NCBI RefSeq assembly: GCF_022201045.2
Contig: NC_068563.1
Location: 2,356,001-2,420,000, forward strand
Reading direction: 5' to 3'
Source of the DNA: Citrus sinensis
Lineage: Eukaryota > Streptophyta > Magnoliopsida > Sapindales > Rutaceae
Length of the DNA stretch: 64,000 nt
In this document: positions 45,179 through 59,159 of the stretch, piece after piece
How positions within the stretch are numbered: position 1 is the first letter of the stretch
Layout of the letters: every line of letters starts with the position of its first letter
Notes under the pieces: generated by a model
Told to the model about the DNA's origin: nothing
What the model saw: the letters and a program-made list of their open reading frames with translations, nothing else
The model's database searches: none
Position numbers and translations under genes: made by a program

Positions 45179-45736
45179 ATAATCTAATAGTAAAATTTTA
45201 TGTCAAATCTTTTGTTGAAAAAATAGGGCTGGAGAACGTAGCTCTTCAATAGTTGAAGTAAACTATATCCATGGCATGGGTAGCTTGGCCTAGTCCAGCT
45301 AGTACTTTCAAGGACTTTGCTCCCAAATACTCCCTTATTTGCTGACACCATATCCCCTAGACATCTCACATTTTGATTTTGACGACTGAAACGCCTTGAA
45401 TTTACTTATCTTCATTCTCCAAATAGTATATTAAGATGAAATAAGGAATAATGGAATGTATTCAATATGTTGATATTATTTTCATAACCACTGAAAAAAA
45501 AATTATTTTAAAATTTTGATGGGGTTGATTGAGAAATGGGTTCTGACTAGATAAATTGATGTCTTCAGAGTACAAATTTAATAATTCTTAGGTTTACTAG
45601 ACCCACAAAACAGCTAAAAAGTGTTTCTTATTGGGCCAACTAGGTGCCCAATTGATTGGGCTAGCAAAATTGTAGTTGCCATTTATTTGAACATTAATAT
45701 GAGATGGAATAACAGCAATTCCCATCATTACTTAGT
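45179..45736. other. Region downstream of the protease pseudogene
   Basis: About 560 bp with nothing recognisable; an open frame at 45184-45369 has no family signal. Confidence 0.4.
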
Positions 45737-47755
<2,019 letters not shown>

Positions 47756-47918
47756 GTGTGATACCAAGAGTTTAAAATGTGGTCACTTTATGGGCATAGA
47801 TGATACAAAATGGTAATGGGTTTTTATAGACAAGGATTCTTGTAACATAGTAATGCAAAAATTGAATTATTCTTTAAAATATAATGCTTCTTGACACTCT
47901 AGACAACTTGCAGGGTTT

Positions 47919-48250
47919 AAGATAACAAACCAATGGGCCTTTGGTCCAGTGGGAGAGCCCTTGCACTTAGAATAATGAGTGCAAGAGTTCGAGCCTCCAT
48001 AAAAGTATTTATGGAGCTTATTTACAATCCTTCCTCAATTATCACATAATTGAGTGGAGCCAGTCTATTCCTCACGAAATGTGAGTAGAGTGAACAGCCC
48101 TCGAATATTTGAGAGGGTTTGAAGAATTTGGACAGCGCTTCAGAGGAGTACATGCCACGATGAAGGTCCCAATTGTAGAATTTGTGTGTAAATATTAATT
48201 GTAATACCTACAGTCCTGTATAAACAGTATTAAAAAAAAAAAGATAACAA
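47919..48250 (+). mobile_element. tRNA-derived SINE with 10-bp target duplication
   Basis: AAGATAACAA at 47919-47928 and 48241-48250 brackets 47929-48240. The body starts GGGCCTTTGGTCCAGTGGGAGAG (box A within) and has GAGTTCGAGCC (box B) about 40 bp on, as in tRNA-derived pol III promoters. It ends in an A-run. Its CACGAAATGTGAGTAGAG block recurs in the 48.3-kb element. Confidence 0.85.
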
Positions 48251-48321
48251 TTTGGAAGGACCTTTTTTTCTTTTTTGTTGAGCTGTGTACGCACAAAGTT
48301 GGAGCGAAGTGCATTTTTTTA

Positions 48322-48760
48322 GGAAGCACTGAGATTTTCTTTTCTTTTTTTAATATTGATTATACATCATATTATTGTATTACACAAATATTTGCAATTG
48401 TTATTATAGCAGATATTACATTAATATTTATAATCAGATATACATAACTAGGACTTACATTATTAATTGACATTTATATTATTACATTAATTCTATGAAG
48501 TACATAGATTATTAATTGAAACTTATATTATTACATTAAATTCTATGAAGTATATGCCCAAACAAATAATCCTCACAAAAGAGAGATGTCTTTAACCCTC
48601 ATAGAAGAGGGATGTTTATGCTCCACTCACATTTCGTAAAAAAAAAAATACTTTAGAATATTTTAGCCCCCCTTTTGTGGGGGCTTGAATCGCTGCCCTC
48701 ACACTCGTGAGGGCAGCAGCTCAACACTCGGCCTTTGGCCGGCGGAAGCACTGAGATTTT
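48322..48760 (-). mobile_element. SINE-family retroposon with 17-bp target duplication
   Basis: GGAAGCACTGAGATTTT occurs at 48322-48338 and again at 48744-48760, bracketing a 405-bp element (48339-48743). On the minus strand it begins GCCGGCCAAAGGCCGAGTG, carries the box B-like GCGATTCAAGCCCCC, and ends in a T-rich stretch on the plus strand (the A-tail). It shares ACGAAATGTGAGTGGAG with the 47.9-kb SINE. An internal 57-bp AT-rich block (TTATTAATTG...CTATGAAGTA) is duplicated near its 3' end, which makes it longer than its relative. Confidence 0.85.
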
Positions 48761-49696
48761 AGTTATATATGTGTGCGCCCGCATTGGCTTTCCGTCAGCT
48801 TGAGAATTTTGACAAAGATTTCCACCAATTATATTTCATTATTTGTTTATGATAGTGAATGATTAATTAAGATGAAATAGATAATTAGATATAGCGTGTT
48901 ATTTATGCTTTCACCACATAGCTTTGCACAAATGTAAGGAATTTTTTGTTACAGTACTTTTCAAATTGTTCCTTACATTGCCTTCATTTAAGATGCGCAA
49001 CCTAAAATTTAGAGAGTGTATTGAAAAATTTGTAATTGTGAACAATAATCTGACCCTTGACGAGAATATGTATATATAATCAAGATTCTTCAAAATAATT
49101 AATTGGAAAACCACATGATCTAGGAGACATCTTAAATCTTATTGAATTAACATCAGTAACTATATATATTTGACTGATCGATGTCATTGACTCATGAATT
49201 TTAGTTGTCGCACTTCACGTCAATTTGGAGCCCATTTTTATTTTATTTTTTGTATTTTATCAAAGGCACCGTAGAATTTCAGCGATCAAGTCGATTAATT
49301 GGCCATTTAATTGTGAGCTACGAGTACTTGCTCGACCATAATTCGTTGTATGGCTATATATTTTAGTTTTGACATTTTATATTCAACATTCATAAAACGT
49401 GGAAAATTTTGACTTTCTTTTTTCGAATTATTACAAGCATGCTTAGTGCTTATCTTTGAATTTGATGAGTCGGTTTGCAACTTCCAATTCGGCGCCTCTT
49501 ACTTTTTTTTTTTTTGTTTTTTGGCAAATTCAACAAGGTACACGTGCTATTTATTTATCTTACAGTGTCAACTATTATAAATTATTTTATATTCTATCGA
49601 ATTTGTTCGTGACTAATATCGAATATTAAGGAGTAATTTTAATAGATTCTTATTGTATTAATGAGTTTAAATATCGCACCCTATATAATAATATAT
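48761..49696. other. AT-rich intergenic region, no gene seen
   Basis: Nothing recognisable apart from a T-run near 49505. Confidence 0.4.
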
Positions 49697-49873
49697 AGTA
49701 ATGCTATACATCCCAATTATTTTATCCCAAATGATGTGTCATTAATTGAGTGGTTGATAATTCTTTACAAGATTCAAGTGAATTAATTGTATTATCTCAC
49801 CAATTAATTGATAAATGTCACGTCATTTGAGATAACTTTTTGGGATAAAAAATTTAGGATGTGTAGCACTATT
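49697..49873. mobile_element. MITE, copy 2 (complete)
   Basis: The left end AGTAATGCTATACATCC and the complement of the right end (AATAGTGCTACACATCC) are inverted repeats. The next blocks also invert: TTTTATCCCAAATGATGTG on the left against TTTTATCCCAAAAAG and CAAATGACGTGACATT. The core is shared with 25437-25595. Confidence 0.8.
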
Positions 49874-51606
49874 CAATAATATATTATAAACAGATATAAC
49901 AGAGGGGTTCCTAAATGCAGAGTTATTGTTCAATCATTTTGTGCCTTGGCAGATAGTGCAGGTCACTCTCATCTCTATCTTTCTCTCGTCCATGCTTGGC
50001 TTCGGTGTGTGAAGCTTCAAGCTTTGATCAAGGTAGCAGTGTGCTGAGATTTGGATCAAGTAAGAGGTGAGGAGGGAGCTAAATCACAAAGATAGGTCAT
50101 GACAAGTTAAGGTACATGGTCTTGTCTCTCTTTCTCAAGCATGTGTTTCATTGTAAGTGTAAGATCATGAGAGTATGTTTGTACAGGAAAATATTGTGGC
50201 CCTGATCAACATTGTTCTCAACAAATTTACATTCTAATTGTAGCAAAATCGTCCAAGGTACGGTAAAACAAGAGGCCCGGTGAAAAGAACAATAATAAGG
50301 ATTGGGCTCAGCCCAGCCCAGCCCAGCCCAATTGTAAATGGAAATCAAAAACTCAACGCCGCAAGCGCAAAATAGTAGAACCCGAAGCCCTCTCTTCCAA
50401 AATATATTCCGTCTTTCTCTCTCACATTCCTACTCGCCAAAGCTCGACGGTGGCCCAGATTTAGAGGCTTCTACTGTTAGAACCGCTCTTCTCTTCTTCT
50501 AAATTCTAATATCTAAATTAAATTCCCCTCTTCACCGGCATGCCATTAAATTTTCACTTCTCATTTACTACAAGATTCATGCCAATTTTAAGGTCCGTTT
50601 TTCTTTTCTTTTCTTTTTCCTTTTGTTTTTCTCATTTATTTTCTCGTTTCTCCAAAATAAATAAATACTGTCAAAAGAATAGCTAATAAAATTAAGTTAG
50701 CCCCCCCCCCCCCCCCCCAAAAAAAAAAAAGCTAGTAATTGAATTTCCTGCTTCCTTGTTGCTCCAATTTTATAATGTCCATCTTCAAGTAAGCTTACTT
50801 TTGTTCCTTTGTTTATTTCTTTTAGCTCCTGCTTGTAATGTAAGGTTTGTGTTTGTTTGGCTGCTGAGAAAGCAGAGGAAAACAGAAGAAAGAAATAAGA
50901 AAAAATATATCAAAGCTTGAAAACCTCTTTTTAATGTTGCATTTGTTTCAGCTTCGGTACAAGCTTTTCAGCTCCATAATCTCCCGAAGCCAGACGTATT
51001 TAGGTTAGATAATTTCTTATGTAACATGTCAGCCTCCAGTCTTGAAAAGACAACAACCAGTTCGGCGTAGTAGTTTATTGAACTCTTACGGCATTTGGGT
51101 TTTACTTTATATTTCAGATGATTCTTGAATAGATTTTATTATCTGGTAATGCATATGGTATGTGTAGATTTTTTGAAGCACGGAAGTAAGATATGCACAT
51201 TTTGCAAATGCGAGTCTTAAGTTTAAAATACCTCTCAGGTTTAGGGGCAGTTGGCGGTATATAATTTTTGACTCTCGTGTCTTTGATAATAAGTGAAATA
51301 TTTTGCTTATTCATCTCACTTTAGTACGCGTATGCCATTTACGTTTGCAATGCTAGGTTATAAGCTGTCTAATATTGTTGTATCTTCTGCAGGTGCATAG
51401 GATTTATACTAGGCTAAAGAATCTGTTCCTGTTGTTGTGGGTGAGTGTTCTTTGTTTGGTGCCAATTTTGAAGAGAAAGTTGGTTTGAATTGTATGCTTC
51501 ACATTTTTTTGTGGCAAATACAAAGTCGGGAAGCATAATGGAGTGATAATTCTTTTTAGTTAGTCAATATTCATTTTATGTTCTTCAAATTAGCTTTTTG
51601 ATTGAT
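49874..51606 (+). promoter_or_regulatory. 5' flank and leader of the HAT3.1-like gene
   Basis: A CT-rich stretch near 50370-50430 looks like a promoter/5' UTR. At least one leader intron is likely, with an acceptor TTCTGCAG at about 51393. GCCCA repeats (50310-50330) and a C18 run (50701-50718) are present. The transcription start cannot be fixed. Confidence 0.4.
50701..50718 (+). repeat. C18 homopolymer followed by A-run
   Basis: Eighteen C then twelve A, in the probable leader intron of the HAT3.1-like gene. Confidence 0.9.
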
Positions 51607-54600
51607 ATGTCCAAGGCTGAGCATATGGGTGTTTCTCCATCACAAGTGACTAGTTCAACTAGAGATCATTCATGCCTTAAACAAACAACACCTGAACAGA
51701 TGTGTAAATTTTGTGCTGAATGTATACATAGTGAGCCATTAGAATCAAAGAGTTTGCTTGGTTCTGAAGCTGTAGAAAATGAGCCTAGAGAAACCAGCAT
51801 TCCAAATAGTGAGAAACTCCAAGCATTTTGTGGAGATGTGCCGGACAGTTCCTTCACTGACCATTTGGCACCCCCTTCTGAAGATATGAGAAAGAGTACT
51901 CAAACAAATAAAGCTTCATGCTCTCAACAAAATACGTCAGAGCAGAAACATGGCACTGAATTAATGCATAACGAACAATCAGAACAAAAGCATCAGCTAT
52001 GTTATCAAATTGTATTTGACAAACCTCAAGCAACCAGTTTGGTGGACAATGCAACATTGCAACCAGTCTCTAAAGATGTGAGCAAGAGTAGTCAGACTGG
52101 TAATAGACAAGCACTTGACTTTCTTTCTGGAAATAGGTGTAATGAACTTGATGTTGATTGTGTTCATAGTGAACCATTGAATCAGAAACATCAACTTGGT
52201 TCTGAAATCATACAAAATGAACCAGCAGTCAACGTTGCCAGGTTACCCAGTGATGGTGTTGAAGAAAACTTGCAAACAATTTCTGAAGACTTGACCAAGG
52301 TTTGTCCTGTTGAACCTTCGCAGTCACCTCCAAGAGATGCAAACAAAAGTTGTCAGGCCGGCGAGATTTCATGCCTTCAACAATCTTCATCAGAGCAGAC
52401 ACCTGAGTTTACTCCTGGAATCTCGAGCCATGAACCATCAGTAGTAAATTATAAACTTGGCTCTCAACTTGAACAAACTGAACTAGGGGAAACTAGTGCT
52501 GGCGAGTTAGGGGCCTCTCTTGAACTTGTGGTCAAAAGTTCTATTGAACAATTAAAACAACTTGAAGTTCCGATTACAATTCCTAGCACCAAAACATCTG
52601 CAACCAAACATTTGCAATCATCTTCTGATCTCATGGAAAAAAAATCTTGTCTTGAGCAGTCGGAAACACCACCTAATTATGTGGCAAATAATTCTGCATG
52701 CTTGGGGCGCAAGGGCAAAAGAGCTACAAAATCTTTAAAGAATAACTATACAGTAAGATCTTTGATAGGCAGTGATAGAGTTCTGCGCTCCAGGTCAGGC
52801 GAGAGACCTTTACCTCCTGAGTCTAGTAACAATTTGGCTGATGTTAATTCTATTGGAGAAAGAAAACAAAAGAAGCGGAACAAAATTAGAAGGAAGAAGA
52901 TAGTAGCTGATGAATATTCAAGAATCAGGACACATCTAAGATATTTATTAAACCGAATTAACTACGAGCAAAACTTGATTGATGCTTATTCTAGCGAAGG
53001 CTGGAAAGGATTAAGGTAGTATGTGCATTGTATTTCTATTTTGCCTTATTTTTTCATTTCTGCACTAGTTTTTGAGATAATTTTCATTTTATTTAGTATC
53101 ACTGGATTCCTTTGTGTAGATTATTACTATTATTTTTTTTTTTCTGTGGTTGGCATGTGAGCCAAGGGAGAGTTATAAATAGGATGAAGTGACAATAGGA
53201 TTATGAAGTGCCATATTATTGAGATTTCACGTTCCCTTTTCTTTGCTTTCATCTTTTTGGCAACCAAAAGGCAGAAGGTTATACTCAGGGCATTCTGTAG
53301 ATAGAATGTATTTGTGATCTGTTAAATGTCATCTTTTTATGCTTCAAAATGCATAAAATATAAATTGTTAGGTTTGTATTTTATCTACATTGTTTTAAAT
53401 ATGTACTCTGTTTATTAACTGTTGCAGTGTCGAAAAATTAAAGCCAGAGAAGGAGCTTCAACGAGCCACATCAGAAATCCTTCGACGCAAATTGAAAATT
53501 AGAGATTTATTTCAACGTCTTGATTCACTATGTGCTGGAGGATTTCCAAAATCTTTATTTGATTCTGAAGGACAGATTGACAGTGAGGATGTAGGAGAAC
53601 ATTTCTTGATCTATTTGATGTTCAGAGATGAAATTCTTATTATATGTGCATATTTAGACATGATTTTTTTTTTGGGGGATAACAAATAATATACAAAAAG
53701 GTTGTAAATGATAAGATTTTGAAACCCTTTTATGGCAGATTTACTGTGCAAAATGTGGATCCAAAGACTTGTCTGCTGATAATGATATCATACTCTGCGA
53801 TGGTGCTTGTGATCGTGGATTTCATCAATACTGCCTGGAGCCACCTTTGTTAAAAGAAGACAGTAAGCCTGAACTCTCTACTTCACACACACACGCACAC
53901 ACACATTAAATTAGGGTTTCTGGAGTTACTGTCCCCTCTTTTATATTTTTTGTTTTTGCTTACAGTTCCTCCTGATGACGAGGGTTGGTTGTGCCCTGGT
54001 TGTGATTGCAAAGTTGACTGCATTGACTTGGTTAACGAATTGCAAGGAACAAGGCTTTTTATCACCGACAACTGGGAGGTCAATGACACAACCTCCTGTC
54101 TCTAATGTATTAGCTACATACTACTTCAACTGACCCCTCAATGCTTATCTTGCTACTATCCATTGTGCAGAAGGTTTTTCCTGAAGCAGCAGCTGGACAT
54201 AACCAGGATCCCAACTTCGGACTTGCTTCAGATGACTCTGATGATAATGAATATGATCCTGATGGTTCCGCAACTGATGAGCAAGATGAGGGAGATGAAT
54301 CAAGTTCTGATGGATCAAGTTCTGATGACTCTGATTTCACTTCTACATCTGATGAAGTGGAGGCACCGGCCGATGACAAGACATATTTGGGCCTTTCTTC
54401 TGAAGATTCAGAGGATGATGAGTATAATCCAGATGCTCCAGAACTTGATGACAAAGTTACACAAGAAAGTTCAAGTTCAGGTTCCGATTTTACATCTGAT
54501 TCTGAGGATCTTGCTGCTGTTCTGGAAGATAACAGATCTTCTGGAAATGATGAAGGTGCCGCATCTCCTCTTGGACACTCTAATGGACAGAGATATAAAG

Positions 54601-57600
54601 ATGGTGGAAACAATGAGTCTTTAAATAATGAACTATTATCCATAATAAAACCTGGGCAAGATGGTGCTGTGCCTGTTTATGGAAAAAGAAGCAGTGAAAG
54701 GTTGGACTACAAAAAGTTGTATGATGTGAGTGTCATTTCAAACATTATTTCGTGTTACGATAACAGCTTTTTCTTTCTTAATATTATATACGTACCATGT
54801 GTTACACAATCAGTTTACTTGCCACTTTCAGCATTATGGATTTATTTCAGCTTCTTTTTTAAAATTCTTAGCTGGTTTTTTATTTGCTCATCTGAGAGTG
54901 AGAGATGTGATTCTTCTGCTGTTACATCCTACCTAACTGTAATTATTACTCTTCCCTCTTGCCATTTATTCAAATTTAGAGACTATCTCTGTTATTCCTG
55001 GTAGTGCAAACAAAATAAGTACTCTGTATCATCCATTCATCTATTTTTATGTTCAACAAGATCCCTGCAGATGTTGTGTTTGGTCTTTGGCAGGCCTGTT
55101 TTCCATCAGTAACCACCAGTGGTATGGTTGCATCATATTTTCCACTGTCATTTGGTAAATGTTGTGCATGCATTTGTGTATTTGCGTGACCGAGAGAAAA
55201 CTGAGGGTAGACCAGTCTCAATCACTTGGTGGTTGGTCATTTAACTAACAAAATATTAAACCGAATTCAGTACAGCACATATTATTGGGGATCCACTGTG
55301 CAATAGATTGGTTGGATGCTTAATGAATTGTATATTTCATTTCAATGAGCAGTGATTTACTAATGTTGTTAGCTTGTTCTAATACTAAAGAAAACAATAC
55401 TGAATAAAACATTATAGTTATGTTATAATCCATTGTGTATGATTGTCAATGTCTGGACTGCCTCTCTGGTCATAAAATAATCCCGTACGTAGAAATTAAC
55501 CATTACTGTGCTTAAAATATAATATTTATCCGATCTTGTCAGTTTTAGTTGTTATGGTGTTTGCAATATTACAGTGTCTTTGTCAATCTTATTGTTTCAT
55601 AGATTATTGTATTCCACTCTGTAGTTTGCTGATTTTGATTCCCTGGTATATAGGAAACATATGGAAATGTTCCTTATGATTCAAGTGATGATGAAAGTTG
55701 GAGTGATGATGGAGGACCAAGAAAAAGGACAAAAAGTACTAAAGAAGGTTCTTCAGCATCTCCAGATGGAAAAACTCCTGTCATTAGGAGACGAAAGAGT
55801 ACTAAGGCTGCAAAGGAAAAGCTAAACGAGACTGAAAATACTCCTAAAAGAAGAGGTCGTCCAAAGTTGAATACTGAAGATAGTAATATATCTCCAGCTA
55901 AATCACATGAAGGCTGTTCTACACCTGGTTCTCGGGGTAGAAGACATAGGACATCCTACAGAAAACTTGGAGAAGAAGTGACTCAGGTAATATGGTTAAG
56001 TGCAGATGCATTCCTTTTATATTGTGAGATATATAATGGCCATCACAAAGATGGCAATAATAATTTTATTGCAGTTTGAAGGGGTGGAGTAGCAGTGCGA
56101 GAAAGTCTTAAAAGACGGTCTTTTTGCTTTTTGCATTTGTATTAAAAGCTTTAGGGGTGGTCTCGATAGCTTGAAGGCAACAGCAGAAACTTTATAGAAA
56201 TATAGAATTTAAGTAGATTATAAGAGTACATATGAAAAAGGTCAAGAGTGGAGACTATTACTTGATCCACTGGTATAACAACTTGATTTAGTGCAAACTT
56301 CTGTTTCGTATATCATTGCATAGTCTCAGATTTAACCATTATTAAGGTTTATTTTCGTTGTCCTAAATTTCATTTGACAAAATATTATAGATATAGCTCT
56401 TAATTCTTTGTTCTGATTGAACATCATTTATTGATCTTGTTGATTCACTAGGTGTTTTCTCATATACTTGTATACTTTTGGTTGCTTCACTCTTGGCCTT
56501 TCTTTATGAAATTAGAGAAAGAAACCCTTAATTTGAATCCAAGTTGATTTTTTTTTCAAGCTTCATCATTTTCCCTATTTCTAGAATTTAATGCTAAAAG
56601 TTGGATGGTGCTGTGATGCTACGAGAATAAATGTCTCCATTTATAGATAAAGTCTGTGTTAGTATCTCATTCTTAATGAACTTGCATTTGTAGTTTGATT
56701 TAGGAAGTTAGTCAACTAAAAAATCAATCCAACATATTCTGGAATATCGCAAAGTCGTAAATCCTTTGTAAATATTGTTTAGTTGCTGTTTTTGTAGTTT
56801 TTCAAAAAGTATTCTTGTGAAATAATAATGCCTTATCAGAAGGTTAAGGCAAGTTATAAGGAGTTGTTGGTGTGGAGACGGTCATCTTCATTTTGTAAAC
56901 TTTAGAATGTTGTGCTGCTGATTTCTCTCTCTCCATCTCCATCTATCATATACATATCATATAACACCCAAACACACTTAAGATGGTTACACACACTGGC
57001 AGTTGAGAGGTAGAGCTAATCTTACGGTCTTTTTGCCATGCAGAAACTCTACAACTCCTTTAAGGAAAATCAGTATCCTAATCGAACCACAAAAGAAAGT
57101 TTGGCGAAAGAGCTAGGACTTACTTTTTCTCAGGTAATACCTTGTCCTATTGCTGTGGAAACAGACGTCTATGCATTCTTAAAGCTCCATTATCAAAATA
57201 GAAATTTTAGTGAACATTCAAGTTTTTCTTTGCAGGTTAGGAAATGGTTTGAGAATACTCGTTGGAGCTTCAACCATCCATCGTCTAAAAACGCAGAACT
57301 AGCCAATTCAGAAAAGGGCACCTGTACGCCTCAATCTAACAAGAACACAGTTGGAAGAGTTTCCAATTGCAATGGAGCTGAAAATGTGCAATCATCCAAG
57401 ACGGGTGTTGACGATACGGGATGTATGACTGGGGATGTAAAGAATAATACTCAGGAGTGCAATAGTATTAAACCTACAAGTCAAACATCTAGAAAGAGAG
57501 ATAGAGATGGTAAATCAGGAGATCAGGCATCAGATCCAAGCTCAAAAATGGAGGTTATACAAGGTCTCTCAGCTAATTCACCTAAAGTTGAAGTGCAGGC

Positions 57601-57640
57601 AAATGGTCGAACTAGGAGAAGACGGAATTCTGCTGTTTGA
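51607..57640 (+). CDS. HAT3.1: PHD-finger homeodomain protein, HAT3.1-like
   Basis: Eight coding exons (51607-53015, 53428-53590, 53739-53862, 53966-54078, 54171-54725, 55654-55986, 57044-57133, 57236-57640) join in frame to 1063 aa. The PHD finger (about residues 525-585) has the C4HC3 set in [25 protein letters not shown] and [10 protein letters not shown] long acidic Ser/Asp/Glu region follows (about 604-720). A basic RRRGRPK-like stretch leads to the homeodomain (about 880-942), with [35 protein letters not shown]3.1/PRHA proteins are nuclear transcription or chromatin factors; the PHD reads histone H3 tails in relatives. The N-terminal ~450 residues hold degenerate repeats around SEP-x-KHQLGSE-x-NEP. 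ATG 51607 is the first ATG, as the upstream TTG frame lacks one. Confidence 0.95.
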
Positions 57641-59159
57641 CCACACTAATTTTGATCTTCCAAGGTGAACAATGATGACCATTGACCTCATTGAAAAGCA
57701 ATATCTACTGAGATGAGGAACTTCCTTCGTCTTTAAGGATTAACTCATAGAGAGAAGGGAAAAATATAGTAATTGTTGTATTGTAATTTCACAGGGCTCT
57801 ACAGATTTTCGTCATCAGTTAAGATTAGCTGAAGCATCACAAGGATGCTAAATAAAACTGCTTAATTGATGTAGCTCATTACTAGCTTTAAAATTTAGTT
57901 GCTTGTACACATGCTTTGTTCAATTAATTGTTAAACCTGTAGACCACCTACTGGTCTGGTCTGGTTAGTAGACATGTAAAATTTACTCCATGAAATTGAA
58001 GGACCAGCGAGCGGGCAGAATTTTCTGACCCATTACAGTTGACCTTCAGTGTGGTTATCAATGTTTAACGTACTTTTTAGCTTAGGGATGCTGCTAATGA
58101 TGTAGGATGGGTGTGTAGGATGAGCAGGTACATTTTCAAGACCAGAACTGGAGCCATAGGTGTCCGTTTTGAGCCCATAATGTACTAGGAAGAGATGAAT
58201 CTAATCCAGTACATTTTGTTGTATTGGCCTTGTGGTTCCATGGGATGATACGAAATTGTGTTTCTTCAGATCTTGTTTTGCAAGCTAAATTTTTTTTTTT
58301 CCTATTGCTTTAAAGTATTTTTATTTTTATTTCCTATACATTAGATTTAAGTGCTTTTTTTTTGTTTTCTTTATTTCGGTCAGTGGTATTTTATTATGTG
58401 GTAATAATTCGGGTTTACATATTTTGATAAATTGACGTTATTTAAGTGTATTATAAAAGGGCTTTAAAACTGTAGTTTGTCATTCAGATTCTATTTAAGT
58501 AATATTCTAGTTATTCAGAAACTTTTTGATTCTATCTTTTATCTTTCTTTACATTTTCGTTTCGTCAGCTAATGTATTAAAATGGTGTGTGTGTGTGTAA
58601 ATGCCTCGATGCTCAAGTTGCACGAAAGAACTTATGCAGCAAGCCAGCACTTTTGTTGCCCAACTCTGAGCTTATGCTGCGACAGTTATGTTTGGGTTCG
58701 GCCAACTCTAGCTTGTAATTGGAAACCAGTATTCGACATACGATGTGATTCACTGTGGCAGTGATTTTGAACAAAATTAGTAGCGGCAAGTTTATACGGG
58801 GGTAATTTTCAAGTTCTATTAATTATGCTTGATTTGAGATCGAGTGTAGCCTCTATGTCTTCACACTTGAGTGAATTTACTGGCTAAGAGTAGTTAACAC
58901 GTGAAAATGGTACTAAGTTTCAATGGGAATAATTTTAATCTCAGTAAGTTTGTGAATTGTGAGCATAACATTGTAAACTTATCGTGTTGATGATAAAATA
59001 AAGAACTCGCAAGGGCGGTAACGGCATTTTTGAAATAAAGAAAATGGCGGCATATCGGCGTCTGTTCAACCTCTCTTCCCTCTCTTTATAACAACAAATG
59101 ATTAAACAATTAGTTAATCAGAGAGAACAGAAATTACAGAGTTTTTATGTTAATCAATC
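57641..59159. other. Intergenic region between HAT3.1-like and cyclin A3
   Basis: The left part is the HAT3.1-like 3' UTR. A (TG)n run lies at about 58584. Near the cyclin start, TAACGGCA (59019-59026) resembles the AACGG core of M-phase-specific activator sites and TTTATAAC (about 59085) may be a TATA box. No other gene is supported. Confidence 0.45.

Noticed and set aside
54110..54643. 177-codon Ser-rich ORF on the minus strand
   Set aside because: It is the antisense of the acidic Asp/Ser region of the HAT3.1-like exon.
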